From Aquatica leii (lineage: Eukaryota > Arthropoda > Insecta > Coleoptera > Lampyridae): a DNA stretch of 64,000 nt. Position 1 is the stretch's first letter. The number at the start of each line of letters is the position of its first letter. A program made the translations under genes and the position numbers. The notes below the pieces were generated by a model that was not told the origin of the DNA, did not search any database, and saw nothing but the letters and a program-made list of their open reading frames with translations. Location of the stretch: contig CM069432.1 in the NCBI GenBank assembly GCA_035610365.1, forward strand, positions 184,869,027-184,933,026. Reading direction: 5' to 3'. Below, piece after piece: positions 31,481-42,920 of the stretch.

Positions 31481-34400
31481 TTGATGTGTTGATTTATCTT
31501 TTTTCTTATATCTTATCACGTAACCCACGTAGTTTTTTTATATTTATTGTTATCCCTCTTTTCTATATGCTTGTTCTGTGATCGTTAAGTGTTATGATTA
31601 ACATTTTGTGCTCTATTCTGTCACTCTTAATTTGTTTAGAGTTTTGTAAAAGTATACGTATGAGTTTCGTATGTCAAAACAGCAAAAACACCTTAGTCGA
31701 ATACTTTAAAACGTGTATGCATTCGTATATTTGTATTTTCAGATTTTTTCATGTTTTAAAGAAACATGGTTTCCTTGTTGTTTTATACCTCGTTTTATAT
31801 TAATCATGTATATGTTTTTATGCTGATGTATAAAATATATAGCGTTCTTATATATTTTTAAGTAGTTTTATATATTGTTAATTTACCTTAAAATTAAATA
31901 ATTACGCGGCTAGCAATAGTTTTGGCAAAATTCTTGCCATAATGGAGAAAAAAGATTTATGATTATCAAGATTTGATTGGTAGCTTTTTTCATGTGATAA
32001 TATATCGTATTGCAGGTCTTGCCAATTTTTCTCTTTAATAAACAAGATCCAAAAATCATTGATTTTTGTTAATTTTTTTTTTTTAATTTTATTTTAATTA
32101 TTGTTCTATCTTTTTCTGGTACTCGATCATTATATCATAATTTCCTTAAAACATACGTTGATTATTTTTTTCACATTTATTGTAGTGTCGCTAAGTTTTT
32201 GTTTTGTATATGTTTGTATACAATGTTTTTGTTTCTCTTACAACTGTTTAAATAAAAAAAATTATTTATTAAATTAAAAAAATTATTTTGCAATACTGAA
32301 AAATAGCTAAGGCAGAAAAAACTATTTACACTAAGAAATATAAAAGACAAAAATGGTAAGGTGGTTATTTCAGTGATACCTAAAGAAAAAAATATGCAAC
32401 GATAGAATAAATATTTTGAAGACTTATGACTATGACTAAATGAAAACAAGACAAACAATATATAAAAACAAAAACAAAACATAAAAAACGCGTAATGTGC
32501 ATAAAATAACAAAAAACACACACAAAAGCAATCAATAACCTTAAAGTATGTAAATCAAAAAAGCAAAAGCACAGACAAAGAGAAAAAAATTATAATATAC
32601 AAAACAATACATTTAAGCTGTTATTTAAGAATAATATTTCATTACATAAACAAATGACGCAAAAGACTATAAACTATAGAACAATTATACTAACAAACAC
32701 ACTTTACAAAATATTAAGTAGTATAATAAAAAACAGCTACAAGAAACAATAAAAAATTTATTAAAAATATAAAGTTAGTTAAAAATAAACAAAAAAAATC
32801 CAGTGTTTAATACTTTTAAAAACATTTTTTTAAGCGCTGCACTACAAATCATTTTAAATTAAAAAAAATCAAAAAAATTAATCCAAAATTCGAAATATTA
32901 TTGTTATAAAGAATATTTATTATATATTTTTTAAATACATTATTATTTATTAAGATTACATTTCATCTCTATTTTAACAAAATTTAAAACAAATTGTTTG
33001 ACTACAAAATAAATCTTATATAAAAATGTAAAATAAGCAATGTAGTATTTCACAACAACAAAACAAAGTTAATTAAACAACTTTTACAACAAAAATAATC
33101 AACTTTTGTATAATTTTATAAAATTTAGGTTACATTTGTTTATTGATATTTAGAAAAAATTTGCATACTTGTATTAAAATTTGTAGATTTACGTTATAAT
33201 CGCAGTATTTTTAAACTTGGTATTTAAAAATACAAAATTAATTTTTTTAATTTATAATTATACGTTTATAAATTACACTGTTTAAGAGTACTCAACAAAT
33301 AAATGACAATTTTAATCTAAAAACTTGCCGTTAATTTACAAGCTGAGAACGCTTGTTGACGAGAAACTTACACATAAGTTACTAAAGCAATTGATATAAA
33401 AACTTTTGTTTGGTAAACCAATGATTTTAAAAAATATACACAACCTAAATATAGATGCTAATTTGATTTAATTTGATACACGTTTTTTATTACCGAAATA
33501 AAATTTATTAAAAAAAATTATAATCAAGCAGAGTGGAGTTTTTAATCTTACGATGTTTGCCAAATTTTGAATTTTATTGTTTATAAAAAAATACGGCGTT
33601 ATTAATAAACTAAAGCTTTTGTTTGTAATTGAAACAATATAAATAAAAAGTTTAAAACTTTAGCGAAAACATTTGATTAATATTGTAAAAAAATAATATT
33701 AAACACGATATAAATATTTTAATAAAAATACGATACTAAACTAAAAAGAAATTAAAATAACTATAATACATTTTATCTTAAAGCATGTACTTATTTTTTT
33801 TAATATAAATTTTTTAGGTATACCGAATTTTATTTGTTTATTTATTGTTTACGTTTATTAAATGATTTATAAATCGTAAAACAAATGCACTCGATATACA
33901 GGTTTAGTTAAAACATTTAATATAAAAAGGCAAAAGTCTGTCAACACGTTTGGACAATATTTACGTAAATGTTTGATGATCAGTAGCTTTTATACATACA
34001 ACTACCCTCATAATGCTTTGAAAGGGTTAATCTCATAGTGGTCAACACCGTTTTTGAGCATGTCTGGTTTCAACACAATAATTAATTTGCCTAGAGTTAT
34101 GTTTTTGTACTAAGCAATGTTTTACGTAGAAAAATAATTATTTTAAAAAAATATAACAAAAAAATTTGTATCGTATTTGAATATTAGCATTATGTAATGT
34201 AATTTAACGAGCAGCAAATAAACAGCGTGTTTGCATATGTGCTTTACGAGACAAACTTTTCTGAAAGAATTTTTTAGGTGACAATGACAAACTTTCGTAA
34301 TAATAACTATTTATATTGCAAATTTTCTAGAAACAAATTTTTTGCAAAAACAGTTTGAATACATAAAATTATGTATGTGATACTTCTACATAGACATATA

Positions 34401-34842
34401 TATGAAGGCTTGATTTATTAGAGCATTTTATCTGCTATCCTGTTCTGCTTTATAAAATCAATACTTTTTTACTATTACAGAGTACAAGATTTTATAAATA
34501 CAAAAATTTTAATAATTTAATTGACACAATTTCTTATAAAAAATAGAAAATATAATCTAATAGAATTTAATATATTACGATCAATATTAAACTTACCTTA
34601 AGTCTTTTGTTATCCAAAGGTTGACGTTGTTCTGTAACAAAAATTATATACAAATTTATAGATCTTGTTACTAAAACTAAGCAATTAGTATTTAAAATTA
34701 AAAATATTGATTTTTATTGTGTATGTGTGTGTCTTTAAAACTGCAAATCAACACAATTATAAAGTACCAACAGCATCAATACATTTATCAAACCCAATAC
34801 GTATATCAAACAATCGATCTGATTTAAGAAAATAATAAAGTG
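31481..34842. other. AT-rich non-coding DNA
   Basis: Over 3 kb of A/T-dominated sequence. The 114-codon minus frame at 32177-32521 is Phe/Leu/Ser-rich low complexity (a reading of poly-A/C-rich words) and not credible. No gene, RNA or transposon end was recognised. Confidence 0.45.
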
Positions 34843-34846
34843 ACTA
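34843..34846. repeat. Target duplication of LTR retrotransposon, left copy
   Basis: ACTA at 34843-34846 directly precedes the left LTR and recurs at 42324-42327 directly after the right LTR. Confidence 0.85.
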
Positions 34847-36707
34847 TGTTACAATATTTATTGTGATCTAATGGGGAAAGGTGGAGAAAGAAACACCGAA
34901 TTGAAGAATAGTATCACTTCACGTAATTAACCAGATGTTATCGCTTACCTTTTTGGCTAGCCTCGCCGCAGGTGGTCGTCGGGTTAAAGAAAATCCTAAG
35001 ATACTCAATTAGTTCCGGTAAGCTGAATGCCCAAGTGCGCCACCTTCTCTCGAACTGTTATCCGCAGAAATTATGGTCTAGGGAAGAGAAAAGGAAAGCC
35101 TAGACCCGAAGTCTCCCCAAAAGAAAACATATGTAGTATTCACAATAACCATTTATTAAAAAAAAATGATTCACCATCTCCTTCCGAACGGAAGAAACAC
35201 AAACTGCGACGGTTACGCCACTGGTAACTCCTGACAATTATTTATATAACCCCACAGAGAAAAAAATTATTAAGCACAAATATCAATTACAAGTACACAT
35301 ATATAAGTAACAACAAATAGAGTTTGGAAGCCACAGAAGCTAAGATCGCTTACGTAGCTAATAATTACCGCAGCTACGGTAGCGATGATTTAATAGATAA
35401 ACGCGTTCCCGCTAATTAACGTACCGTCTGGGGGACAGCTTGATCAAGCGTCATAGGACCGGTAAATAATAATAATCAATTTAATATAGAGAGACGGGTA
35501 ACTCCCAAAATTCTACCTTTGATAAAATTTAATAATTACTGTCAGTGAATGAGAAGTTATCATAAATAATTGTAATGACTTGACCATTACACAGTTAAAG
35601 TGTTGAATGAATTATATAAACAGATTATGAATTAGAATAAAGTTTGACGTTAGGTGATTTTAACATTTGAAAGAATTATTGTACAAAAAGATTATGAATT
35701 ACAATAAAGTTTGACGTTAGGTGATTTTAACATTTGAAAGAATTATTGTACAAAAAGATTATGAATTACAATAAAGTTTGACGTTAGGTGATATTAACTT
35801 TTGAAAGAATTATTGTACAAAAAGATTATGAACTACAATAAAGTTTGACGTTAGGTGATATTAACATTAACTTAAATAAGAAAACAATTATACTCGACGT
35901 CGTCTCCCACTTCCGCAATCATTTATATATATTTATACGAGGATCAATCTTAGTTGAAATATATGATAAAATGGCGACACGAACACGATCTTGCGTTTCC
36001 TCATGCACGCATCGCGGCCGCTGCTAAACGAAGGCTACAGCGTCCGGTCGAAATAAGGTCGACAGCGAGACTCCCGCGACTCCAATATAAAGGTGTCATA
36101 AATACCTCGAGTATCGTAGTAGTTCTCCTTACTTTGTCGAACATCCGAACTGGTTTAGCGCGTTCACCATTTCCCTCAGATTACAGATAAAAGCCCACGC
36201 AGATGTACCTCAGAACGACAGACGAAGACGTCAGAAGCGAAGATCGAGTATCCAGCATCCACTTTAATATCAACCGCAACGTAACAAGGACAGAAAAAGA
36301 CCCAAAGAAAGAAGCTAAAAATTGTGAAGATTAGTTGGTTGGCCTTCATTACTAACACGTGTAAGAATACTAACCCACTTTATGTGTCTGGCCGTCCACA
36401 AGACATCGTGCCGATTTTATTTGCACCGGAGGTTCAATCGGATTTATTTCCAAAAGGCTAAAATAAACGTCGGTGTAGAAGATGTTACCAGATGAAAAGA
36501 AATTCCATTTATTTCACCTCTCCGATGTTCCCCCTGTTGTAAACCGATCCACAAACAGCATAAAAATGAATATAATTCGTCGACGACTCACAACTTTCGC
36601 GCCTCCGTAGGCGTGATTTCGAACTACGGTTCGAGGCCACAGATGTTACTGTTAGTTGCCTAACTCTCAGGCGGATTTTGACTCGCAGTAGAAATTTACA
36701 CGTTACA
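34847..36707 (-). repeat. Left LTR (3' LTR in element sense)
   Basis: It begins TGTTACAATATT and ends ACACGTTACA on the plus strand. It contains a four-copy 67-bp tandem repeat (35600-35868) and a GC-richer part. Small frames here (35027, 35845, 35954 and 36176) are repeated in the other LTR and are not credible genes. Differences from the right LTR include a two-base run-length change after ATTTATTAAAA and single substitutions. Confidence 0.92.
35600..35868. repeat. 67-bp tandem repeat in left LTR
   Basis: AGTTTGACGTTAGGTGAT starts at 35641, 35708, 35775 and 35842, an exact 67-base period. The last unit is diverged at its 3' end. The right LTR carries the same array. Confidence 0.9.
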
Positions 36708-38681
36708 AATTCCCCACTAGCAAGAAGTGAGACCCACGGTCGAAATCAAATCCGAACGCAGCCGTAAAGAACTTAGAGTGGAACTTGCCATGAAGTTCGT
36801 TACCAACTAACCGCACATTGAAAACCATAACCCAACCCAGGAACCAAAACCCACAGAAACCCAACCCGATAGATGAAGGAACAGAACCTTTCGAAGTTCC
36901 CTAAAATCAATCAAACCTAACTTGGACTAGAGACGCATACAGCAAAATGATACTGCCTGAGCAACCAAACTCCAAAGAACTTAGAAGGCCAATATCACGA
37001 AACTAACGTGCTCGTTAAAGCCACCAAATAGTGATTCCGGGTATGAATAAAGAACGAGACGTTATTCCAAGTACGGAGCGACGATCCAAGACAACTAAGA
37101 GAAAAAAAGAAGAGGAGAAAAAGACGGAAGTTTAGACTAGCGTCAAGGACCCAAGAGCCCTAAAGTCACAATGAACTCCCAACCCCGATTATTAAGCAAA
37201 ACTTTGGAAGAAATTCCAAAGAAAGTAATCTTTAAAAGAAAAAAACGAAGAACCCCCCTAAGCAACCCCAAGGACAAAAGCCCAGTATTAGCAATCCTAA
37301 GAGAAGGAAAGAAAGAAGTAGAAATAAGAAGAAGTCATGATTATCTGTTGCTAATCGAACACTAGTAGATTATCAATTGTTGCGCTAGACTGTCACAATG
37401 AGACATAGAAGCCGATTAACGGAATAGAGTACTCCCAGAAAAACCAAAGCATAAGTGGCAGAAGAGATACCCTAAGAATGACTACACACATCCAAAGAAA
37501 CCGACCAAGCGGGCGTACATATAGTACAGAAAAGCGGAGTGATAGTCTGCTTCAAGTTTCAGACCTACTCAACAATCAAATAATCCACTAAACCCAATCC
37601 AACAGCAGAAAGGAAACTTAGAAGGAAAGAAGAAGCATAGTTGCAGTGAACACCCAAGAGAAAAAGAAAGTAAGAAAGACGGACAGGAAGACAGAAGGAG
37701 AAAAGAGAGTACATGATGTTATTGTACGGCTCGACTACCTCTCCCTAGATAGTCGACCCAAAATGACCCAGCCTACTGCCCAACCAACCACCCGAAAGGC
37801 GAACCTTTAGGAGAAAGAAGAAAGAAGGAAGATATGGCAGGTAGGTGATAAGTAATCAAGAAGAAAAAAATGAGAAGTAAGAAATACAAGAAAGGAAGAA
37901 AAGAGACAGACGGAGATAGATAAGACTCGATGTAAGTGTCTGATTCGTTCTTCTCTCCGTAGAAGAAACGAAAGGGAGTGACCAGCCCTTCAATGCCCAA
38001 CCAACCACCCGATAGGCGAACCCTAAGGAGAATCCAAAAGAAAGAATAATGGTTGGCACAAAGAAAAGATAGATAGACCCAAGAAGAAAAAAAATAAAAA
38101 GTAGAAAAGATAAGAGATAGAGAAAGACGGAGAAAGCTAAGGCTTGATCTTAATGCCTGATTCATTCTTCACCCCGTAAAAGAATGAAAGGAGAGACCAC
38201 CCTACGGTGCCCAAAATAAAAAGAGAGGAGAAAAGAAGAGAAGAGATATCGTAGTTAGTCATAACCGAATGTGTCCCAAATGCTGTCCCCAAAGTGAAAA
38301 GTTTATTTCCAGACTTTTATGCCGACAAGCGGAATAGGAAATCCCAAAAACAATCAAAATTTTACAGTAAAGTAGAGAATCCTATAAGTGACATACCAAT
38401 CCAAAAAAATGCCGACGAAGCGGGTACAACTATATACAATACGGAAGGGTAGTCTGTCCCGAAATAAGATGGTAAAGAAAGAAAACCAAAAGAAAATTGT
38501 TAAACAACTTAATCCAAAGAACAGCAAATCAGTGGCAGCAAATTGGAAGAAGGCAAATGGATAGCATCCGAGTTACTATAACCAAAATACCAACAAGATA
38601 ATTAAAAGAGTACAATCAAAAGTCCAAACACACAAGCCAAACTAATAGCTAAAGTCAACAATCCAGAGTCAACAAGCGTTG
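36708..38681 (-). other. Purine-biased non-coding region of LTR retrotransposon
   Basis: On the plus strand this part is strongly purine-rich (GAAAGAAG-like runs, especially 37080-38640), so the element's own sense strand is pyrimidine-rich. It contains imperfect direct duplications: CCCAACCAACCACCCGA at about 37781 and 38000 with related flanks, and an AAGCGG/GGGTAGTCTG-type block at about 37430-37560 and 38325-38465. Minus-strand frames at 37773-38165 are Ser/Phe/Leu-rich consequences of this bias. GTGGGGAATT next to the LTR (minus strand, 36717-36708) is the best candidate polypurine tract. Confidence 0.6.
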
Positions 38682-40034
38682 TTAGAATTTACGACGCTTG
38701 CGACGCCGATGAAAGAAAAGCGAACGATCAAAAGGAAGAAACGTCGATGCATCAGCAGAAGAAACCAAAGAACTCGATGGAAAAGAGAAAGATGCAGCTT
38801 TTACCTCTTGAGCAGGTGTAGTATCTTCATGTCGATGGGTAGAAAACCTATTAGCAACCCTATTGTTAGAACGCTTCATAGTACTTGGCAATAAGCGAGA
38901 GTGTGATCCCATAGTATTGTTTTGTCGCGAGTTACAACAGCAAGACCGTATGTATTCAGCAACTTTAGACCTCATATGCGGCCAGTAGAAGTGCGAACGA
39001 AGACCGTCCAACGTACTTTTAACACTACGATGGTCACCCTTAGATGGAAGATGGTGATCAGAGATTAGCTGTTTGCGTTGATCTGATGGAACAACTAATT
39101 TCCATACACAAGGATCAGACAGAGAGATACGTACACGTTTGCATAACAGATTTTCCACAATACACCAACGAGAGTAACGTCGCGGAAAAGTAGAAGCTTT
39201 AGCAATTAGACCTAGATACCAAGGATCGGTAGTGGGACGAATAAACCTAGCAACCGAAGAAAAATTTGGTGGAAGCGAAGCTAAAGAACGAACATGTCGT
39301 AAAGCTTTCTCAGCTTTAGGACCACAGTGAACACAAGTAGTAGCAAAAGAAGGAACCGACGAAGTTGGAAGAGAACCAGCGACAGCCTTAGTCGAAGATA
39401 TAGAGGCAGCAGTTTTGTTCGTATAACTCCAAGGTGGTTCTAGAAGTCGATCATTTTCTTCAAATGTCGAAAAGTTAAAAGAATTATTTGAGCTAAGATT
39501 AGATTCCAAACGTTTGCCTAAGGATATCAATTGTGAAAAAGATGTAATATCGATGAGTGCGAAGTGAGACTGATAAAATGAAGTCAGATTGCGACGTATG
39601 ATCTTCAGTTGTGTCTTCTCTGAGACTGGTTCTAGCAATTGCATGAAAAGATGCCGGATAGTAGCAACATACATTCCAATCGATTCGTTAGGTTGCATCC
39701 TACAGTTCTGAATAGTATGTAGTAGACGTTCATCATAGTCTAACGGTAGAAATTCCGTTTTCAAAAGAGTAGCAACATCCTTCCAAGAACGCAAAGAATA
39801 GCGTCGGGCTCTAAATACAAAAAGAGCTTTACCGGACAGTACCTCAGAAGCTGAAAGAAAAAGCTGGTGGTGCGAAACACCGCGAGACATACACAATTCG
39901 TCGACTCTAGTTAAAAAGTTCATCAGTTCAAAAGGATCTTCACCTGAGAAGTTTACATCCCAATCGGCCAAGTTTATTTCCGCTTCAGAATCTGATGAAG
40001 TAAGAAATTGAAGTTCGTCTTCTAAAGAATACAT
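38682..40034 (-). CDS. Gag-integrase zinc finger fusion protein
   Basis: 450 codons, uninterrupted. Residues from about 28 to 180 are a retrotransposon Gag domain: FSGEDPFELMNFLTRVDELC, GKALFVFRARRYSLRSWKDV, LLKTEFLPLDYDERLL, QPNESIGMYVATIRHLF. From about 260 the sequence becomes the segment preceding and forming the integrase HHCC zinc finger: DPWYLGLIAKASTFPRRYSR, CVWKLVVPSDQRKQLISDHH, GDHRSVKSTLDGL, FYWPHMRSKVAEYIRSC (about 325-370). Everything normally between Gag and integrase is missing. The Gag knuckle is reduced to one CVHC, the last Cys pair of the zinc finger is irregular (SCCCNSRQ), and the integrase catalytic core is absent. The last ~80 residues are Ser/Arg-rich and unrecognised. 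It could assemble into particles with helper proteins. Confidence 0.85.
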   Translation of the reverse strand: MYSLEDELQFLTSSDSEAEINLADWDVNFSGEDPFELMNFLTRVDELCMSRGVSHHQLFLSASEVLSGKALFVFRARRYSLRSWKDVATLLKTEFLPLDYDERLLHTIQNCRMQPNESIGMYVATIRHLFMQLLEPVSEKTQLKIIRRNLTSFYQSHFALIDITSFSQLISLGKRLESNLSSNNSFNFSTFEENDRLLEPPWSYTNKTAASISSTKAVAGSLPTSSVPSFATTCVHCGPKAEKALRHVRSLASLPPNFSSVARFIRPTTDPWYLGLIAKASTFPRRYSRWCIVENLLCKRVRISLSDPCVWKLVVPSDQRKQLISDHHLPSKGDHRSVKSTLDGLRSHFYWPHMRSKVAEYIRSCCCNSRQNNTMGSHSRLLPSTMKRSNNRVANRFSTHRHEDTTPAQEVKAASFSFPSSSLVSSADASTFLPFDRSLFFHRRRKRRKF

Positions 40035-40434
40035 GGTTCACACGAGATAACACACTAAGATTTTAACACCAAATAATCCTATGAGTAATCGGTAAGAGAC
40101 TAATTAAAATTGACAGCACAAGCGGCTCCCTTAAGCAAAACCTATAGCTAAACACAAAATCCCAAACTAAAATTAATTGTAGCAGTCCACAAAACGCGAA
40201 CCCACGTAATAGTATTCGAAACTCTAGCAAAAAAGAAAAAAAAGATTTCACCCACTAGGTAGAAAAATATAAGCAAGCAACTAATGAGTAAAACTTTAGA
40301 AAAGTATAACTTGAGCTTCTATACTACTAGAAAAAATAATAACAAGCAGGAAGTAGTAATTAATAAGAAATTTGAGCAAGTAAACAGTAGCACTTATTCA
40401 CCGTCAGAACCCGTTCAAGAAGAAAATCGTCGAA

Positions 40435-40452
40435 AGCCCCACGTTGGGCGCC
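40435..40452 (-). promoter_or_regulatory. Primer binding site complementary to tRNA-Lys
   Basis: The plus strand reads GCCCCACGTTGGGCGCCA, which as I recall it is the 3' end of an insect tRNA-Lys including CCA. Its complement on the minus strand is therefore an 18-base primer site for minus-strand DNA synthesis, nine bases after the end of the right (5') LTR. Gypsy itself uses a tRNA-Lys-type site. This fixes the element's orientation. Confidence 0.85.
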
Positions 40453-40461
40453 AGAAATATT

Positions 40462-42323
40462 TGTTACAATATTTATTGTGATCTAATGGGGAAAGGTGGA
40501 GAAAGAAACACCGAATTGAAGAATAGTATCACTTCACGTAATTAACCAGATGTTATCGCTTACCTTTTTGGCTAGCCTCGCCGCAGGTGGTCGTCGGGTT
40601 AAAGAAAATCCTAAGATACTCAATTAGTTCCGGTAGGCTGAATGCCCAAGTGCGCCACCTTCTCTCGAACTGTTATCCGCAGAAATTATGGTCTAGGGAA
40701 GAGAAAAGGAAAGCCTAGACCCGAAGTCTCCCCAAAAGAAAACATATGTAGTATTCACAATAACCATTTATTAAAAAAATGATTCACCATCTCCTTCCGA
40801 ACGGAAGAAACACAAACTGCGACGGTTACGCCACTGGTAACTCCTGACAATTATTTATATAACCCCACAGAGAAAAAAATTATTAAGCACAAATATCAAT
40901 TACAAGTACACATATATAAGTAACAACAAATAGAGTTTGGAAGCCACAGAAGCTAAGATCGCTTACGTAGCTAATAATTACCGCGGCTACGGTAGCGATG
41001 ATTTAATAGATAAACGCGTTCCCGCTAATTAACGTACCGTCTGGGGGACAGCTTGATCAAGCGTCATAGGACCGGTAAATAATAATAATCAATTTAATAT
41101 AGAGAGACGGGTAACTCCCAAAATTCTACCTTTGATAAAATTTAATAATTACTGTCAGTGAATGAGAAGTTATCATAAATAATTGTAATGACTTGACCAT
41201 TACACAGTTAAAGTATTGAATGAATTATTATACAAAAAAATTATGAATTACAATAAAGTTTGACGTTAGGTGATTTTAACATTTGAAAGAATTATTGTAC
41301 AAAAAGATTATGAATTACAATAAAGTTTGACGTTAGGTGATTTTAACATTTGAAAGAATTATTGTACAAAAAGATTATGAATTACAATAAAGTTTGACGT
41401 TAGGTGATATTAACTTTTGAAAGAATTATTGTACAAAAAGATTATGAACTACAATAAAGTTTGACGTTAGGTGATATTAACATTAACTTAAATAAGAAAA
41501 CAATTATACTCGACGTCGTCTCCCACTTCCGCAATCATTTATATATATTTATACGAGGATCAATCTTAGTTGAAATATATGATAAAATGGCGACACGAAC
41601 ACGATCTTGCGTTTCCTCATGCACGCATCGCGGCCGCTGCTAAACGAAGGCTACAGCGTCCGGTCGAAATAAGGTCGACAGCGAGACTCCCGCGACTCCA
41701 ATATGAAGGTGTCATAAATACCTCGAGTATCGTAGTAGTTCTCCTTACTTTGTCGAACATCCGAACTGGTTTAGCGCGTTCACCATTTCCCTCAGATTAC
41801 AGATAAAAGCCCACGCAGATGTACCTCAGAACGACAGACGAAGACGTCAGAAGCGAAGATCGAGTATCCAGCATCCACTTTAATATCAACCGCAACGTAA
41901 CAAGGACAGAAAAAGACCCAAAGAAAGAAGCTAAAAATTGTGAAGATTAGTTGGTTGGCCTCCATTACTAACACGTGTAAGAATACTAACCTACTTTATG
42001 TGTCTGGCCGTCCACAAGACATCGTGCCGATTTTATTTGCACCGGAGGTTCAATCGGATTTATTTCCAAAAGGCTAAAATAAACGTCGGTGTAGAAGATG
42101 TTACCAGATGAAAAGAAATTCCATTTATCTCACCTCTCCGATGTTCCCCCTGTTGTAAACCGATCTACAAACAGCATAAAAATGAATATAATTCGTCGAC
42201 GACTCACAACTTTCGCGCCTCCGTAGGCGTGATTTCGAACTACGGTTCGAGGCCACAGATGTTACTGTTAGTTGCCTAACTCTCAGGCGGATTTTGACTC
42301 GCAGTAGAAATTTACACGTTACA
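40462..42323 (-). repeat. Right LTR (5' LTR in element sense)
   Basis: 1,862 bp, nearly identical to 34847-36707. It should carry promoter and transcription start on the minus strand. The same 67-bp tandem array occurs at 41216-41485 (AGTTTGACGT at 41257, 41324, 41391 and 41458). Confidence 0.92.
41216..41485. repeat. 67-bp tandem repeat in right LTR
   Basis: Same four-unit array as in the left LTR. The first unit here (TTATTATACAAAAAAATTAT) is closer to the consensus than its counterpart in the left LTR. Confidence 0.9.
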
Positions 42324-42327
42324 ACTA
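42324..42327. repeat. Target duplication of LTR retrotransposon, right copy
   Basis: ACTA, matching 34843-34846. Confidence 0.85.
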
Positions 42328-42878
42328 TTGTTTAAAAAAAACTTTTAATTTACTTACATTGATTACAAAATTGTTAAACATCTTATAATTCCTAATTTAT
42401 CGTTCAAAAATTTAAAATATGTTAAACAAACTTTGTTAAAATACTGCAATCATATAAATCTATTTTATAGTTCTATCAATTTTTACTAGCTCTGCAGTAA
42501 CCAAATTAACGCAAATTATCTAAGAAGCAGAAATAATGTAAATAGTTATATTAATAATGTGTATACTACGTAAATAAAATTCGACAAAAGAGTACTGTGG
42601 GTTTTAACTACATTTATAAATTTAAATTGTTTTTAGTTGTTTTATTCTGTTTATTGTTTACCGGTAAAATATATCAGTAAGACAAAAACTTTTGTTTATT
42701 ATTACTTGCTTAAATTTTATCACTTTTGTTAATACTAACTAAAAGTTTAATGCAAGACAAAAGATATAAAAAAGAAATAAAACTTTAGTTGGAAATATAA
42801 CAAAAATAAAAAGTTTTTAACTTTACTAAAGTATAAACGAAACCGTTATTTAATAGAATATTAAACATAGCACTTTTA

Positions 42879-42920
<42 letters not shown>

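Larger units (their letters stand above)
34847..42323 (-). mobile_element. Complete non-autonomous Ty3/Gypsy-type LTR retrotransposon
   Basis: Two LTRs of about 1.86 kb (34847-36707 and 40462-42323) in the same orientation flank a 3.75-kb internal region. The LTR termini are TG...CA and ACTA is duplicated outside. On the minus strand the order is LTR, tRNA-Lys primer site (40452-40435), Gag-integrase fusion ORF (40034-38682), a long pyrimidine-rich non-coding part, then the other LTR. The LTRs differ by only about ten small changes over 1.86 kb, so insertion was recent. Protease, reverse transcriptase, RNase H and the integrase core are absent, so movement must depend on proteins from a related full-length element. 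Confidence 0.92.

Noticed and set aside
32177-32521. 114-codon Phe/Cys/Ser-rich minus-strand frame with membrane-like stretches
   Set aside because: The hydrophobicity is what A/C-poor, T-rich codons give by chance. There are no conserved motifs, splice signals or codon structure.
35027-36358. Small frames within the LTR (and their twins at 41461-41974)
   Set aside because: Basic or low-complexity peptides without family features, duplicated only because the LTR is duplicated.
37773-38165. 130-codon minus-strand frame rich in Ser, Phe and Leu
   Set aside because: It follows from the pyrimidine-rich strand of the retrotransposon's non-coding part; a second overlapping frame at 37856-38059 has the same character.
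40435-40452. Part of a tRNA-Lys gene on the plus strand
   Set aside because: Only the last 18 bases match, no A or B box region precedes it, and it sits exactly where the primer site of the LTR retrotransposon should be.
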